A DNA stretch of 64,000 nt, taken from positions 11,261,412 through 11,325,411 of the forward strand of contig JANVCC010000062.1 in the NCBI GenBank assembly GCA_025345505.1, read 5' to 3'. Positions 1-10,106 of the stretch are shown here, one piece after another. Within the stretch, counting starts at the first letter, position 1; the number at the start of each line of letters is the position of its first letter. Position numbers and translations under genes: made by a program. This DNA is from Todiramphus chloris collaris. Its lineage: Eukaryota; Chordata; Aves; Coraciiformes; Alcedinidae. The notes beneath the pieces are model-generated. The model made no database searches. It was not told the DNA's origin and worked only from the letters and a program-made list of their open reading frames with translations.

Positions 1-539
1 CAATTAAAAAAACCCTAAAAATATATCCAAACAGCAGACAGCTGACCAGGTTACCAATTTGAGGTAAAGTTCTGCTGCATCTGTTACACAGATAAAACAC
101 TCAAGAACTAAAACTGTCCATGAGTGGAAGAGCCTCAACTGATGAGGATGTCACTGAACAGCAAGGAAATGCAGAAAGTATTGGTTTCAATGGGATGCAC
201 ACATGCAGGCAACAAGGTCCCCTACCTGGCTCCTCCATATTCCGTCATTATTTTTCTTGGATGGGTTTTTGGTGATATTTTCTTCAACTCTTCCTGGACT
301 CTACAATGAATCAATTACACCAGTGAGAGAACTCTGGTTACCCTGAACCTCTGAACAAACTGAAGGTGGAAAAAGACATGGAAAAACACTGACTGAAGAC
401 CTGTTGGCAGCTCAATAGAGACACATTGGAGGCAGTCAAATAAAGCTCCTCTCTTTCAGACCTTTCAGATCCACAAAACAAATTTGCTCCAACACTCCAC
501 TGAGAGCTTCATCGTCATTTCAAAAATGTACTGCAGACC

Positions 540-560
540 AAAAAAAAAAAAAAAAAAAAA
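540..560. repeat. Poly(A) run, 21 bases
   Basis: An uninterrupted run of 21 A. No retroposed gene body or target-site duplication is recognisable upstream, so it is listed as a simple repeat and not as the tail of a processed copy. Confidence 0.9.
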
Positions 561-1561
561 GGAATGCATGGGCTTGGAAAAGAGAAAAATGTAACCTTGC
601 CTTGTCACAGGGCACTTGCAGAGGCACTGAAAAAATGGTGTAACGTCAGTAATAGTAAAGCTGTGGCATTAAATCCATTCACAACAGCATTCCTTTCATT
701 TTGCTCAGCCTTTATCTCTGAACTCATGTGCTTTATCAAGTGAGCTAGCTCAACAGAGAAGAAAAATCAAGATTGCATGACCCTGAATTAAACCTAGTAA
801 CATCAACTATTTATTATTTCCTCAAGGAGATAATCAACTTTTGTAGAAATGTTTCACAGATTATTAGTATGGAATGATAGTTCTACCAAAATTATCTTTC
901 TTAGTAAAAAAGTAAAACTCACTTTAAAAGCTAATATGACAGATACATTAGTGCAGAACTTCGCTTAGCTTTCAACTATTTCTATTAATTGTTCTACTCT
1001 AAAAAAATCTCAGTAAAGTTTCCCAGGATCCTCAAAGTTCTTAGCAACGTGTGACATTAAACACAGAAATCCTAAGAAGATTTCAGCTATGCCTAATATT
1101 CCTTTCTCATGATAGGCAGAAAAATACCCCAACAAAATAACCAAGCTAAACCTTAAGACAATGTAGGTGTCCGAAAACATTTAATAACTAAAAAATAAAA
1201 ATGAAAATAATTTCCACATTATAAAACATAGATAAAAGATAACCTTAAATTTCCTTTTGAATAACAGTTAATTACTAATAAAAATACCTGTATCTGTCAA
1301 CAGTTAACAGCAACTGAAGATAACTTCTCAAAAACTTAATAACAAGATACTTCATCTCTAACCTAATGACATAACAAGAGATGGTGGAGAAACACTTGCA
1401 TAAAACAGCCGTTCTGTCCTTGAATCCACAAGCATGACAGATGACAACCACTACAGACCACCTAATAGTGGCCATCTAATATCAGGCCAGGGTTTGTCAT
1501 CTGCAAAGAAAGCAAGTGCCTCTATTGCACTTTCATTAACATTTCATTTTCACAATTTTTC

Positions 1562-1672
1562 TTTTTTTTTTTTTTTTTTAATTTGTTTTGTTATTTTGGG
1601 GTTTTTTGCTTGGGTTTTGTTTGTTTTGGTTGTCTGTTTGGTTTTTTTTTTTAATAGTTTGTTTTACATGCT
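1562..1672. repeat. T/G-rich low-complexity tract
   Basis: It begins with 18 uninterrupted T and continues for about 90 bases almost wholly as T with short G runs (ttttg and tttggg type units). Read on the other strand it is an A/C tract of the same kind as those at 9668-9712, 14877-14920, 17130-17298 and 50777-50840. It may be an expanded poly(A) tail, but no element body is visible beside it. Confidence 0.8.
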
Positions 1673-2296
1673 TATAATTGAGGACATTAAGATCTGACTG
1701 TAGCTGCCAACAGCACTGTTGGCCTCTTTCCATTAATTTTGTGGGAGGGCAAGTCACACAGACATCCATCGCTATATGTTCACATACACAGTAGCATATA
1801 GCACTTTCCTAATCAAGGAAAGTGATCTATAGTCATACCTCATGACTTCAGACTGAATCATGGACTTATGACTGCTCCACAGTACCCACCGCGAGTGGAA
1901 CTGTTAGGGAAAAAATAGCCACATACTATTAGACGATGCCTCGTTCACATGCTTGGACTCATGTTTTGCAAGTGACTAACAATAAAACTGAACAGATCCT
2001 GATACTAAGATTTAAAATGTTATCTATTAAACTTAAAAAAGCACCTCGCATCCTGTTAGAAACTCCAGATTTGCTGTAGTTATAGAAAAGCCACAAAATC
2101 AGAGGTGCCAACAGGAAAATAGGTTCCCTGTCCATCACCTCCAACTACCTTTATTTTTGGGGTTTTTTTTTTTTGATAGATTTCTTCCCTCTACACAAGC
2201 ATTCTAGTCCAGACTCTACACAGGTCATTGGGATCACTCTTTTAGAGCACATTTGGAGCATCTATCTTAGAAGGGAAGGCTGACAGACCTGTGTCT

Positions 2297-2660
2297 GTTT
2301 AGCCTGGAGAAGACTGAGAGGGGATCTTGTGGATACTTATCAATATCTAAAGGGCAGGGGTCAAGAGGATGGGTCCAGTATCTTTTCAGTGCTGCCCAGC
2401 AACACGACAAAGGGCAATGGACACAAATTAGAACACAAGCAGCTTCTCCTAATTATAATGAAAAGCTTCTTTCCTGTAAGGGTGAAGGAGCACTAGAACA
2501 GGCTGCCCAAAGAGGTTGTGGAGTCTCCTTCTCTGGAGAAATTTTAATCTCACTGGAACACGTTCCTGTGCAATCTGCCCTAGGTGAACTTGTTTTGGCA
2601 AGGGGAGTGGACTACATGATCTGCAAAAATCCCTTCCAACCCCTACCATTCTATGATTTC
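2297..2660 (+). mobile_element. CR1 LINE fragment, 3' end, sense strand
   Basis: A 5'-truncated copy of the avian CR1 non-LTR retrotransposon. It begins near 'tttagcctggagaag', passes through 'tatctaaagggcaggggtca' and 'ggctgcccaaagaggttgtg', and ends with 'cccttccaacccctaccatt' followed by ctatgatt, the order expected for the CR1 3' end. Substitutions and small indels relative to the consensus as I remember it mark an old, inactive copy. CR1 normally makes no target-site duplication, and none is seen. The open frames over this stretch are remnants of CR1 and not host genes. Confidence 0.95.
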
Positions 2661-3243
2661 CTTTTAAGAAGGAAAGAGTTTGAAAAGATAAGTTTTTCAA
2701 GACAGAGGAAGCTAAGGCACAAAGGCAATAGCTAAAAATGTTGCTAAAAATTAATTCCAGTCCAGCCACAGTGAATGGGGTTAGAATTTCACTAGGAATT
2801 AAGGGGCTCCAATATGAATTTGAGATGCCCTTTAGCTCATGAATATCATTTAAAAAAAAAATTAAAACTATTATTTCTTCTTTCCTTCTCAGTGTGGCAA
2901 CAGGGAAGAAAACCTGCCACTCGGTTCACTGCAGCTGACTGCAACTAACAGCGATCCCTTGGGGAATTTCACACAGCTCTGAGAGATCTGACTACGTGAG
3001 TGACTCCCTGTGCCAAAGGAGACCAGCAGCACTGCGAGGCCATCAGCTACTGGGCAGGGTTGGGACACAGCTGAGCAGATCAGCCACCTTATTACCAAGA
3101 GGACTGGGCAGTGGTGTCAGGTCCTCAGGAAAAGCAGTAGAGCCACCACTCTCTGCCCCTATATTTTTGCAACAGTTTCTCAAGTCAGTTCATCCTTTCC
3201 CTGGGAACCAAAGCCCGATGTAATGCTGGTTTTACTGCCATGG

Positions 3244-3266
3244 AAAAAAAAAAAAAAAAAAAAAAA
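3244..3266. repeat. Poly(A) run, 23 bases
   Basis: An uninterrupted run of 23 A, the longest A homopolymer seen in the window. There is no element body or duplicated flank, so it is recorded as a simple repeat. Confidence 0.9.
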
Positions 3267-6200
3267 GATACCATTACTCTGTAATTTAAGTTTTATGACA
3301 CAGAAAATTTTAATGGAAGTTAAATTAACTATTGACATTTATCACAATAATTTGTACTGTAGTCTCTGACCTGTAAGACACTAACAGGATAATAAAGGCT
3401 TTGAGCTGGGAAAAGTAGTCAGCTATCAAGATACAAGTAACTAGCCTGTCAAATGTGACACTTCTTGTTTTACAAAGAAAATACAATGGTGGCTACTTTA
3501 GCTTTGAAATCTGTTACACACAAGCAAACACACAAACTTTCATACCCATTCATCTCACAAATATATGCAAAATGAGGTCCTGAAAAGTCTTTTTAGACAA
3601 ATAAAGCTAAATTGCTATTGATCATCACGGCAAAACAGCCAAGCATGAGTGACATCTGCATGAGAAAAAAGCTTAAGAACTTTAAAGGTGATTTACAGAT
3701 GTAAGTTTAGCTTCAAAAATACTTATCATATGAATTAATTTGGTTTTAAATTAACTTTAAGGAGGGTAATATGAAGGAGATCTGGGACAGTAAGAGAGAG
3801 AGTCTTTCTCACGTAATGGTTTACGTAAAAAACGGAATAATGTGGCTTTCCTTTCAAAATAATTTTTAACACTAGCTATTAATAACACATTGCAGGCAGG
3901 AAGCTCTAACTTCATCCAATGTAATTTCACTGAATTTTGCACCATGGGTACATAATTGTAAATGTGTCTTTTAAAGTATTAATAAAAGGATAATACCACA
4001 ACATATAACTCCTAAAAGCCTCCATTCTGGAATTCTCTAATTAAAATGTTGGTGTCCTATCAACATGACAGAGCTTGTGCAGCCCAGGAGCAAAAACATG
4101 CTAATAAATATTCTCCTCTTACCAGACAACCCCTGTAGCTTTGCATTCCTCCAGGAAGCCTCATCTAATAGCATGGCTGTACTCAGGACTTTATACCTTG
4201 ATCCTTGCCCGAAACTGTTCTGTAAAAGTGTGGTCCCATCAAAGCCATTAGTGTAAACTGGTTTGAACACCATGGGGCAGGATGAGTATGACATGTCAAG
4301 CCAAGTGTTAGCTGACTTTTTCACAAGAACATTTTCCCAAAGAATGGAAGCAAAAAAAGACAGATTTTAGCACTAAGTCCCACATTTAGGCACCAAACAG
4401 TATTTATTTATACATACTTTTCCCTAATTATACAATTGTGTGAAGAGGTTGGAGTGATGAAGCCAAACGTACAGGCATTAATTAGACCAAATTCTACTGA
4501 ATTTAAGAGACGTTTCGCCTCCCAGAACTCGAGGCTCAGATATTTCTTTCTGCACCCAGCAGTTAATCATTCTTTTTCCCTTGAAGCCTGATTAATTGCT
4601 CATATAATGCAACTTTTTTCCTGGTTTGTGTAACTGAACTCCTTTTCATGTGTGTCTCGTCGGTTTTATTACCTAACTGAGCTATTGGCAACAGCATCAT
4701 CCTGCCTCAGCAGTTTCTATAGACTGAATAAATGTTGCATGAAAATGTGTTTCTCTCGATCTGTTTTAAATTTGTTGCTTTTTAATTTCAATATTCCTTT
4801 GTTCTTTTGTTATGAGAAAGAGTAAAAGCAAAGCATTTGATTGAGCTTCTCCATACCAGTTCATATTTCATACACTGCTAACATCTTGTACTGTGTCCTC
4901 CTTACTAAACTAGGTCAGGCAAGCCTTGTAAATACCTCTTTGCTTGGTAGCCCCTCTGCCTCTAATAACTTCCATTGCCCTCTAAATCTCTTCTATTTCT
5001 GCCATGTCCTTCTACTGTAATGCAACCAGATCTGAATGTAGAGTTCAAGGTTAGGAGGAAGATACATTTCTGTTTAGATAACACCAATATTTCCTGTGTT
5101 GTTTTGTGTCACTGTCCATCCCACAACTTCACTTGCTCCTGCAAACCCTGTCCCCATCCCCACTGAACTGATCCTAGGCGTCTCATAACCCTGTGCCAGA
5201 CTTCCACAAGTCAACATATTTCAGTGATTTCAGTCCAGAGATGAAAACTTTGCAATACAACAGTCCAGTTTAGACTGTCTTCTACAGCTGGTGTTTTACC
5301 ACCCCACCCACAGAGAGCCCATAGCTCTGGCTGTTGTCCCCGATCATCACCACACAAAGAATGGCAATTACTTTGCCCTAGAGGCACTGAAAACCCAGAC
5401 CCTGCCCGGGCAAGCTGTCTTCACATGAATTAACTTACACATGTGGCCAGAAACCCGCTAGGGTGAGGTCATATTTGTTTCCGTTCCACTATTTGGAGCT
5501 ACTTGTTCCTATGCTTGGTATGTGTCATCTATTTGCATCACTTCTTAAGGTACTCGTTTATTTCTATTGTGTGGCCATCTGTTTCTCTGAACATATAGGT
5601 TACCTTTTTTACACTAACAAAGCAGAAACATTACTTGTGGCTACAGCTTCTCTGACAAATTATTGCTCTCAAGAGCTTGTTTGCTTTGGGTATGGGGGGA
5701 AAAGGGTTGTTTGCCTAACAAAGGAGCAGCCTCTGATCATAGCAGTAGGTTTCAACATAGATTTATATAAAAAAAAAATTCCAATACTCTGATAGCATTG
5801 AAAAAAGCAGAAGTATTTATAAGACGTATTTATATATAAATGTTTACTTTTACATTAAGACACTGTTTTCTCAAGGTGCTCAAATTTTTTATTTGTTTTG
5901 GATTCCCATCTTGTTTCCTACAGCGTGGCAGACTAATTAATACAGGAATATATTTAGTATGCTGTGTTTACTGTCTCTGCTAAACAGAAGAGGATACCGT
6001 ATTTATAATCAGCACACTGCTGCCCTTAAACCTGCTCCAGAGTTTAAGGAATATCCCAAAGGGTCAGTAAGTCCTGTCTTGCATTGACCTCTAGCATTGA
6101 ACCCAGCGCTACACTTGAGGATGGAAATGATGTCAGCAGCAGCCGCCCCCCAAGTCCTCGCACTGGATTCACAGCTGGTCTCATCTAGTACGTACAGACT

Positions 6201-6635
6201 CAAAATTCCTTGAGACTGGCCAGTTCTCAAAATGTCAGAAGATTTTCTAAGCAGTATTACAAGAAGATCGATACGTACAAATATATTTTTAAACATTTTA
6301 AAACTTTCTTATTTTATTTTTTTTATTTCTCACTTCAGGAAGGGATTTGAGGAGATTATTCTGGAATTTTTACTCATCAATAACTCAAAAGCAGTTAATC
6401 CACAGACACACCATCATACATTCCTGAGATCCCACAGCTGGAGATGATCAGATGTTCATCATCTGATGACAGATCATTTGCAAAAGCAAGACCTTAGCTA
6501 TGGTGCAATCTACCCAGAGACATCACACTTCGCTCTATTGTACTTCATCCTCAGAGACCAAAACCCACACATCGTTTCTGAGGAAACCTTCCCTAGAAAT
6601 AGCAAGCTGAATATAACGAGAGAGGAAAAAAATTT

Positions 6636-6669
6636 AAAAAAAAAAAAAAAAGGAGAGAGAGACAAAAGG
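6636..6669. repeat. Poly(A) run followed by purine tract
   Basis: A run of 16 A followed by a GA-rich stretch (ggagagagagacaaaagga), so one strand is nearly all purine for about 35 bases. Confidence 0.8.
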
Positions 6670-7138
6670 AGGTGCAAAGTCATTGACCTCATTCCATTAT
6701 TACCTCTCACGGCACTTCCTCCCATCTAGTTTTGTAAAACCTTTCAAATGCTTCAGTGAAAAATTCTTTTGAAATATCATGGACTGGATTAGATTTGTAA
6801 TACGCAATGAGAAATCAAAAGTAGATACCTGAAGAGAAGAAAATGCAACTTGACACAGGTGTCCAGTAGCTGCCTGAGGAGTGAGGGGACATATAATTGG
6901 GACAGCAAGGCAACAGCTAAACCCCTCCATTAGGATGGGATGTGGATGGCTTACCACACCAAATAGATGCTTTTTCTTCTCTCCTATGTGCTCACTTCCC
7001 TCCAGTTTCAGGGATAAGAAGTCGAGGCACTTTGGTAATGAGCAGTGGCCAGATCAGCCACATGCACGGTCACGTAAGAGACAGAGATTTCAGAGCGCAC
7101 TGAGGATCCACCATTTAAAGGTTTTGTCCCCTTCTCCT

Positions 7139-10106
7139 TCAGATTACTTGCAGTTTTGGTTTAGCCCGAGGTACTTGGTGGGTACAGTTAGGTATGTGTC
7201 TAAGGCTATATATCTCCAGCAGCAATAGGATGAATAATCCCACTAGAAGCAGCTCAGTGAGCAAGGACCAGAGTAAAGAGGAGCCGAAGAAGCAACAGGC
7301 AGGTGTGTATAGGGCCACTGCCTTTACAGAAAAAGGACTGCAATGAAAAGCAACATTTTTTGCCTTCTTCAAAGGTGGTGAAGAGTGAAGCTAAGCCATT
7401 AATAAAAGAACTGGTGGAATTTTTTGTTTGTTTGTTTTACTAATTTTTATTGGTATTACGCAGAACTCTTCCAATACCTGTTGTTCTGGAAATATCCACT
7501 GATTATTCTTAAACAATTTTGTTTTGAAATACAAGAGAAACTTTTTCAACTCATAGAGTCTATTTTCTTTTGGAAAAAACAAGACGTGTGTTGGCCGGTC
7601 ATAGGAACGAAAGAGAATTCTTTTCATAGTTCTCTACCTGCTGACTGTTGCTGGTTTTATTTCATAAATATTCACAATCCACTCAAGTCCTCTTTGTAGA
7701 TCTGAGAGAGGAATTCTGGGGTTTGTGTAAGAAGGAGAAAAAAAAAAAAAAAAAGGTTTGGATAGTACTAAGAACAGAAGAAGCCTACCAGAGCTGCTGT
7801 CTACAGCAGCTGTCATCTGCATTTTTGTTTCTGGAAAAGAAAACAAGAAAAAATATTCACCTTTTGTGGAAATAAACATACAGTTGCCATCCAGGAGCAA
7901 ACAGGTATGGAAGTAATGAAATCTGGCTTTCTGCAGCAGGTTCATGCTGTATTGCATTACAGACATCCAGGCAAGTGCCAAGTAACTTGGAGCAACAAAT
8001 GACACAGCAAGAGCTGCACAGAAGTTTCCTTAAAAACATACGAGTACAGTGAAACTGTGTTGATGAGCTAAACTAATTAGTTTTGGATCAGCAGTAGGTG
8101 AACATGCCTATAATTCTTCAAGGGAACTCAGCTGACCGGTGCATTGCACCAGGTAGTCACTTCCTAGAGAAGTGATCATGGGAGAAGCTGCACCAGCACA
8201 ACTTACCAGGCAGTGTGACTGTTCCCACCAGTGCAACTATGGGATCTTCATCGCTGGTTTCAGTGGCAGACAGTTTAGGCCAATACTTGCAGCTTTTAAT
8301 CAGCCCACCCTATAGACACAAACATTTATGACCAAACACTCTCACCATGAGCAAATAAGAACCTAAAAAGAAATAGAAAAAAGAAAGAAGAGCTCCAACT
8401 CAGACACCCTGCGGGTAGCAACAACCAGGTACGGCATTTGTTTGAACAAACCATTGCAATCATTTGCAAGACAAGATTTCACGTTGGCTGTCAGGCATAT
8501 TACATCTCCCCTACAATGCAGGCACTGGGAATACCCTCCAAATTGCTTTATTCACCATCAAGAAGAGAAAACTCACAGCTTGTCCCCGGGCTGGTTGCCA
8601 TGTCAGAGATGCTGGGCAGGACAATCAGAAATTAGAATTCAAAATACACAGATAAAGCAAAAGAGAAAGCCAGCTCAGGAACCCAGAAGAGACAAAGTCC
8701 ACTAAACGTTCTCTGATATTTGAATGTCACAAAAACATACAACCTGAAGATATAAGATGATAATGTTTCATAACACAACATCATGGAGAAGGTAGCCCAA
8801 TTTGCTGAATGACACAGTGGAAACCGAGAGTCTTGGGTCCCTTACCTTAACAAATCCAAATCACTCAGTTTATTTTGTAGCCCAAAGAGAATACAAATAG
8901 TAATGGTGCAGTAATCACTTCTGCACAAACTCCATAACAAAATGGATAAATCTATATCACACATTTGACCTAACAGAAGAGTATCTTAAAACTGCTGCCA
9001 TACAATCAATCTCTCCCTGCTTTGCAATCAATAACTTTGCTCTGCTTTGGTTTCTCTGAAATGGCAGGAGACCATTACCTTGTGACAACATTCTTCCATT
9101 TACATCTCACCTCTTTAGAAACTGTAAAAACACTCCGTTGGCCGAATTTTACCAGTAAATATTGATTTAAGATTAAAAGTAATAAAATCTCAATAGCCAT
9201 CACCATTTAAGCCACCTCCCTTGAGCAGAAGCATACTTCTTGAAAGACACTTTAATGAAGAGTAGTATGACAGAAGAAAAGAAAAAATAATTTTTTTTTA
9301 GAGTTAAAGCACACTTGCTGCTAAATAGTGTCTTCATATAATTAGGATTTGCAGTGTGGCAAAACACAATCCAATTAAGTGAGTTAGGTTCTTGTGATTA
9401 ACATCAGACTGGCAGTATTGCTCTCATAGTTCAGCAGCAACTTTACTAATTAGGACATCACTAAGGAGAGACATCTGACCTTGCCTCAGCCAGTTCAGAT
9501 GATGGTTTACCCTTTGGAACCCTGCATCAGCTTCACTTCCTTGTTTCTTTCCTTTCTTTCCTTATTGGTAGACTTCTTCCTGAGATATTCTGTTCCTTTT
9601 GAAAATCATCCTGGAAGTCATCAGCCATCATCAAATAATTACTGCCTCTCTGCTCACTGACTGAAGAACAAAAAAAAAACCCAAAAAAACCCTAAATTAA
9701 AAAAAAAAAAAAGCTTTCAGCAAGGATATTTTTCTGCTTATACTCTGAATTCACTACAATATCAAAATCAGTACAGGCTGAGTAGAAAACCAGCCAGAAA
9801 GTAATTTTAACTCTCAAGTGGAAAAAAAAAAGGGGGGGGGAATTATCTTTACTCCCCAAATACTGAAAACGAGTGAAAAGAGTGTCACAAACGTTGCTCA
9901 ACGGCAGCTCAGTAATCGGAACAGAGAGGTTACTGCAGAGGAAAGAGTAGCTGTGATTCCAGCCTTGGCAGCATCCCTGACCCACGATAAAGGGACAAAC
10001 CATAGTCACCAGTAGCTTTGCTTCATTTTCTGCTACAGGCAGCTTCCTCTCCTGTGCTGCTATGGGTGTGACTGCAGCACTTGTAATCAAGGGCCAATTA
10101 TTTCTG
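7139..10106 (-). CDS. Tentative 3' exon chain of an unrecognised membrane protein gene
   Basis: Six minus-strand segments can be joined in one frame, in transcript order: 10106-9853, 8969-8846, 8292-8207, 8028-7861, 7701-7638 and 7337-7139 (stop). Donors are gtaaag, gtaagg, gtaagt, gtgaat and gtagag. Most acceptors have a pyrimidine tract (for example cctctctcag, ttcattgcag), but the one at 8292 (attaaaag) is weak, and 8309 (tatag) would be out of phase. The first segment lies in a 174-codon open frame, the longest of the window, and carries two N-glycosylation sequons (NHS, NLS) and several cysteines. The last encodes a hydrophobic helix (SLLTELLLVGLFILLLLEIY) followed by a basic tail (RAKPK) and stop, as in a type I membrane protein. 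I recognise no family and no upstream exons. In 64 kb, splice-like signals around open frames are common by chance, so this is a hypothesis. Confidence 0.2.
7738..7754. repeat. Poly(A) run, 17 bases
   Basis: An uninterrupted run of 17 A, within a putative intron of the tentative minus-strand gene. On that strand it is a T run about 40 bases upstream of the 7701 acceptor. Confidence 0.85.
9668..9712. repeat. A/C-rich tract
   Basis: Runs of A broken by ccc triplets (aaccc, aaaccct), ending in a run of 14 A. It is one of five or six similar tracts in the window, most of them with A/C on the + strand. Confidence 0.75.
9822..9840. repeat. A10-G9 homopolymer junction
   Basis: Ten A are followed directly by nine G. 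Such junctions are often slippage-prone, so the exact run lengths may vary between individuals or reflect sequencing uncertainty. Confidence 0.85.

Larger units (their letters stand above)
1..2296. other. Gene-free stretch, low-complexity tracts only
   Basis: I see no convincing coding exon, RNA gene or mobile element here. Open frames are short (about 60 to 90 codons) and look random. The stretch holds a poly(A) run at 540-560, a T/G-rich tract at 1562-1672 and a short hairpin at 1797-1831. The flanking sequence is AT-rich and CpG-poor, like intron or intergenic bird DNA. A CR1 fragment begins at its right edge. Confidence 0.6.
2661..7005. other. Gene-free stretch, possible downstream end of a minus-strand gene at right
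   Basis: No recognisable gene. It contains poly(A) runs at 3244-3266 and 6636-6651 and a 14-bp AT palindrome near 5827. If the minus-strand exon model at 7139-10106 is right, the stretch below 7139 would hold its 3' untranslated region. Two reverse-strand AATAAA hexamers (TTTATT on the + strand at 6313-6318 and 6322-6327) lie about 0.8 kb past its stop. The region around 4430-4760 is rich in TAAT cores and would be worth a conservation check, but nothing in it is diagnostic. Confidence 0.5.

Noticed and set aside
3757-3945. Minus-strand 62-codon frame ending at a gtgaga donor-like site
   Set aside because: It has no good acceptor and would lie beyond the stop of the tentative minus-strand gene.
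7792-7811. Inverted repeat AGCTGCTGT / ACAGCAGCT with a 2-base spacer
   Set aside because: Nine-bp arms with small spacers are expected about once or twice in 64 kb, so it is not significant by itself.
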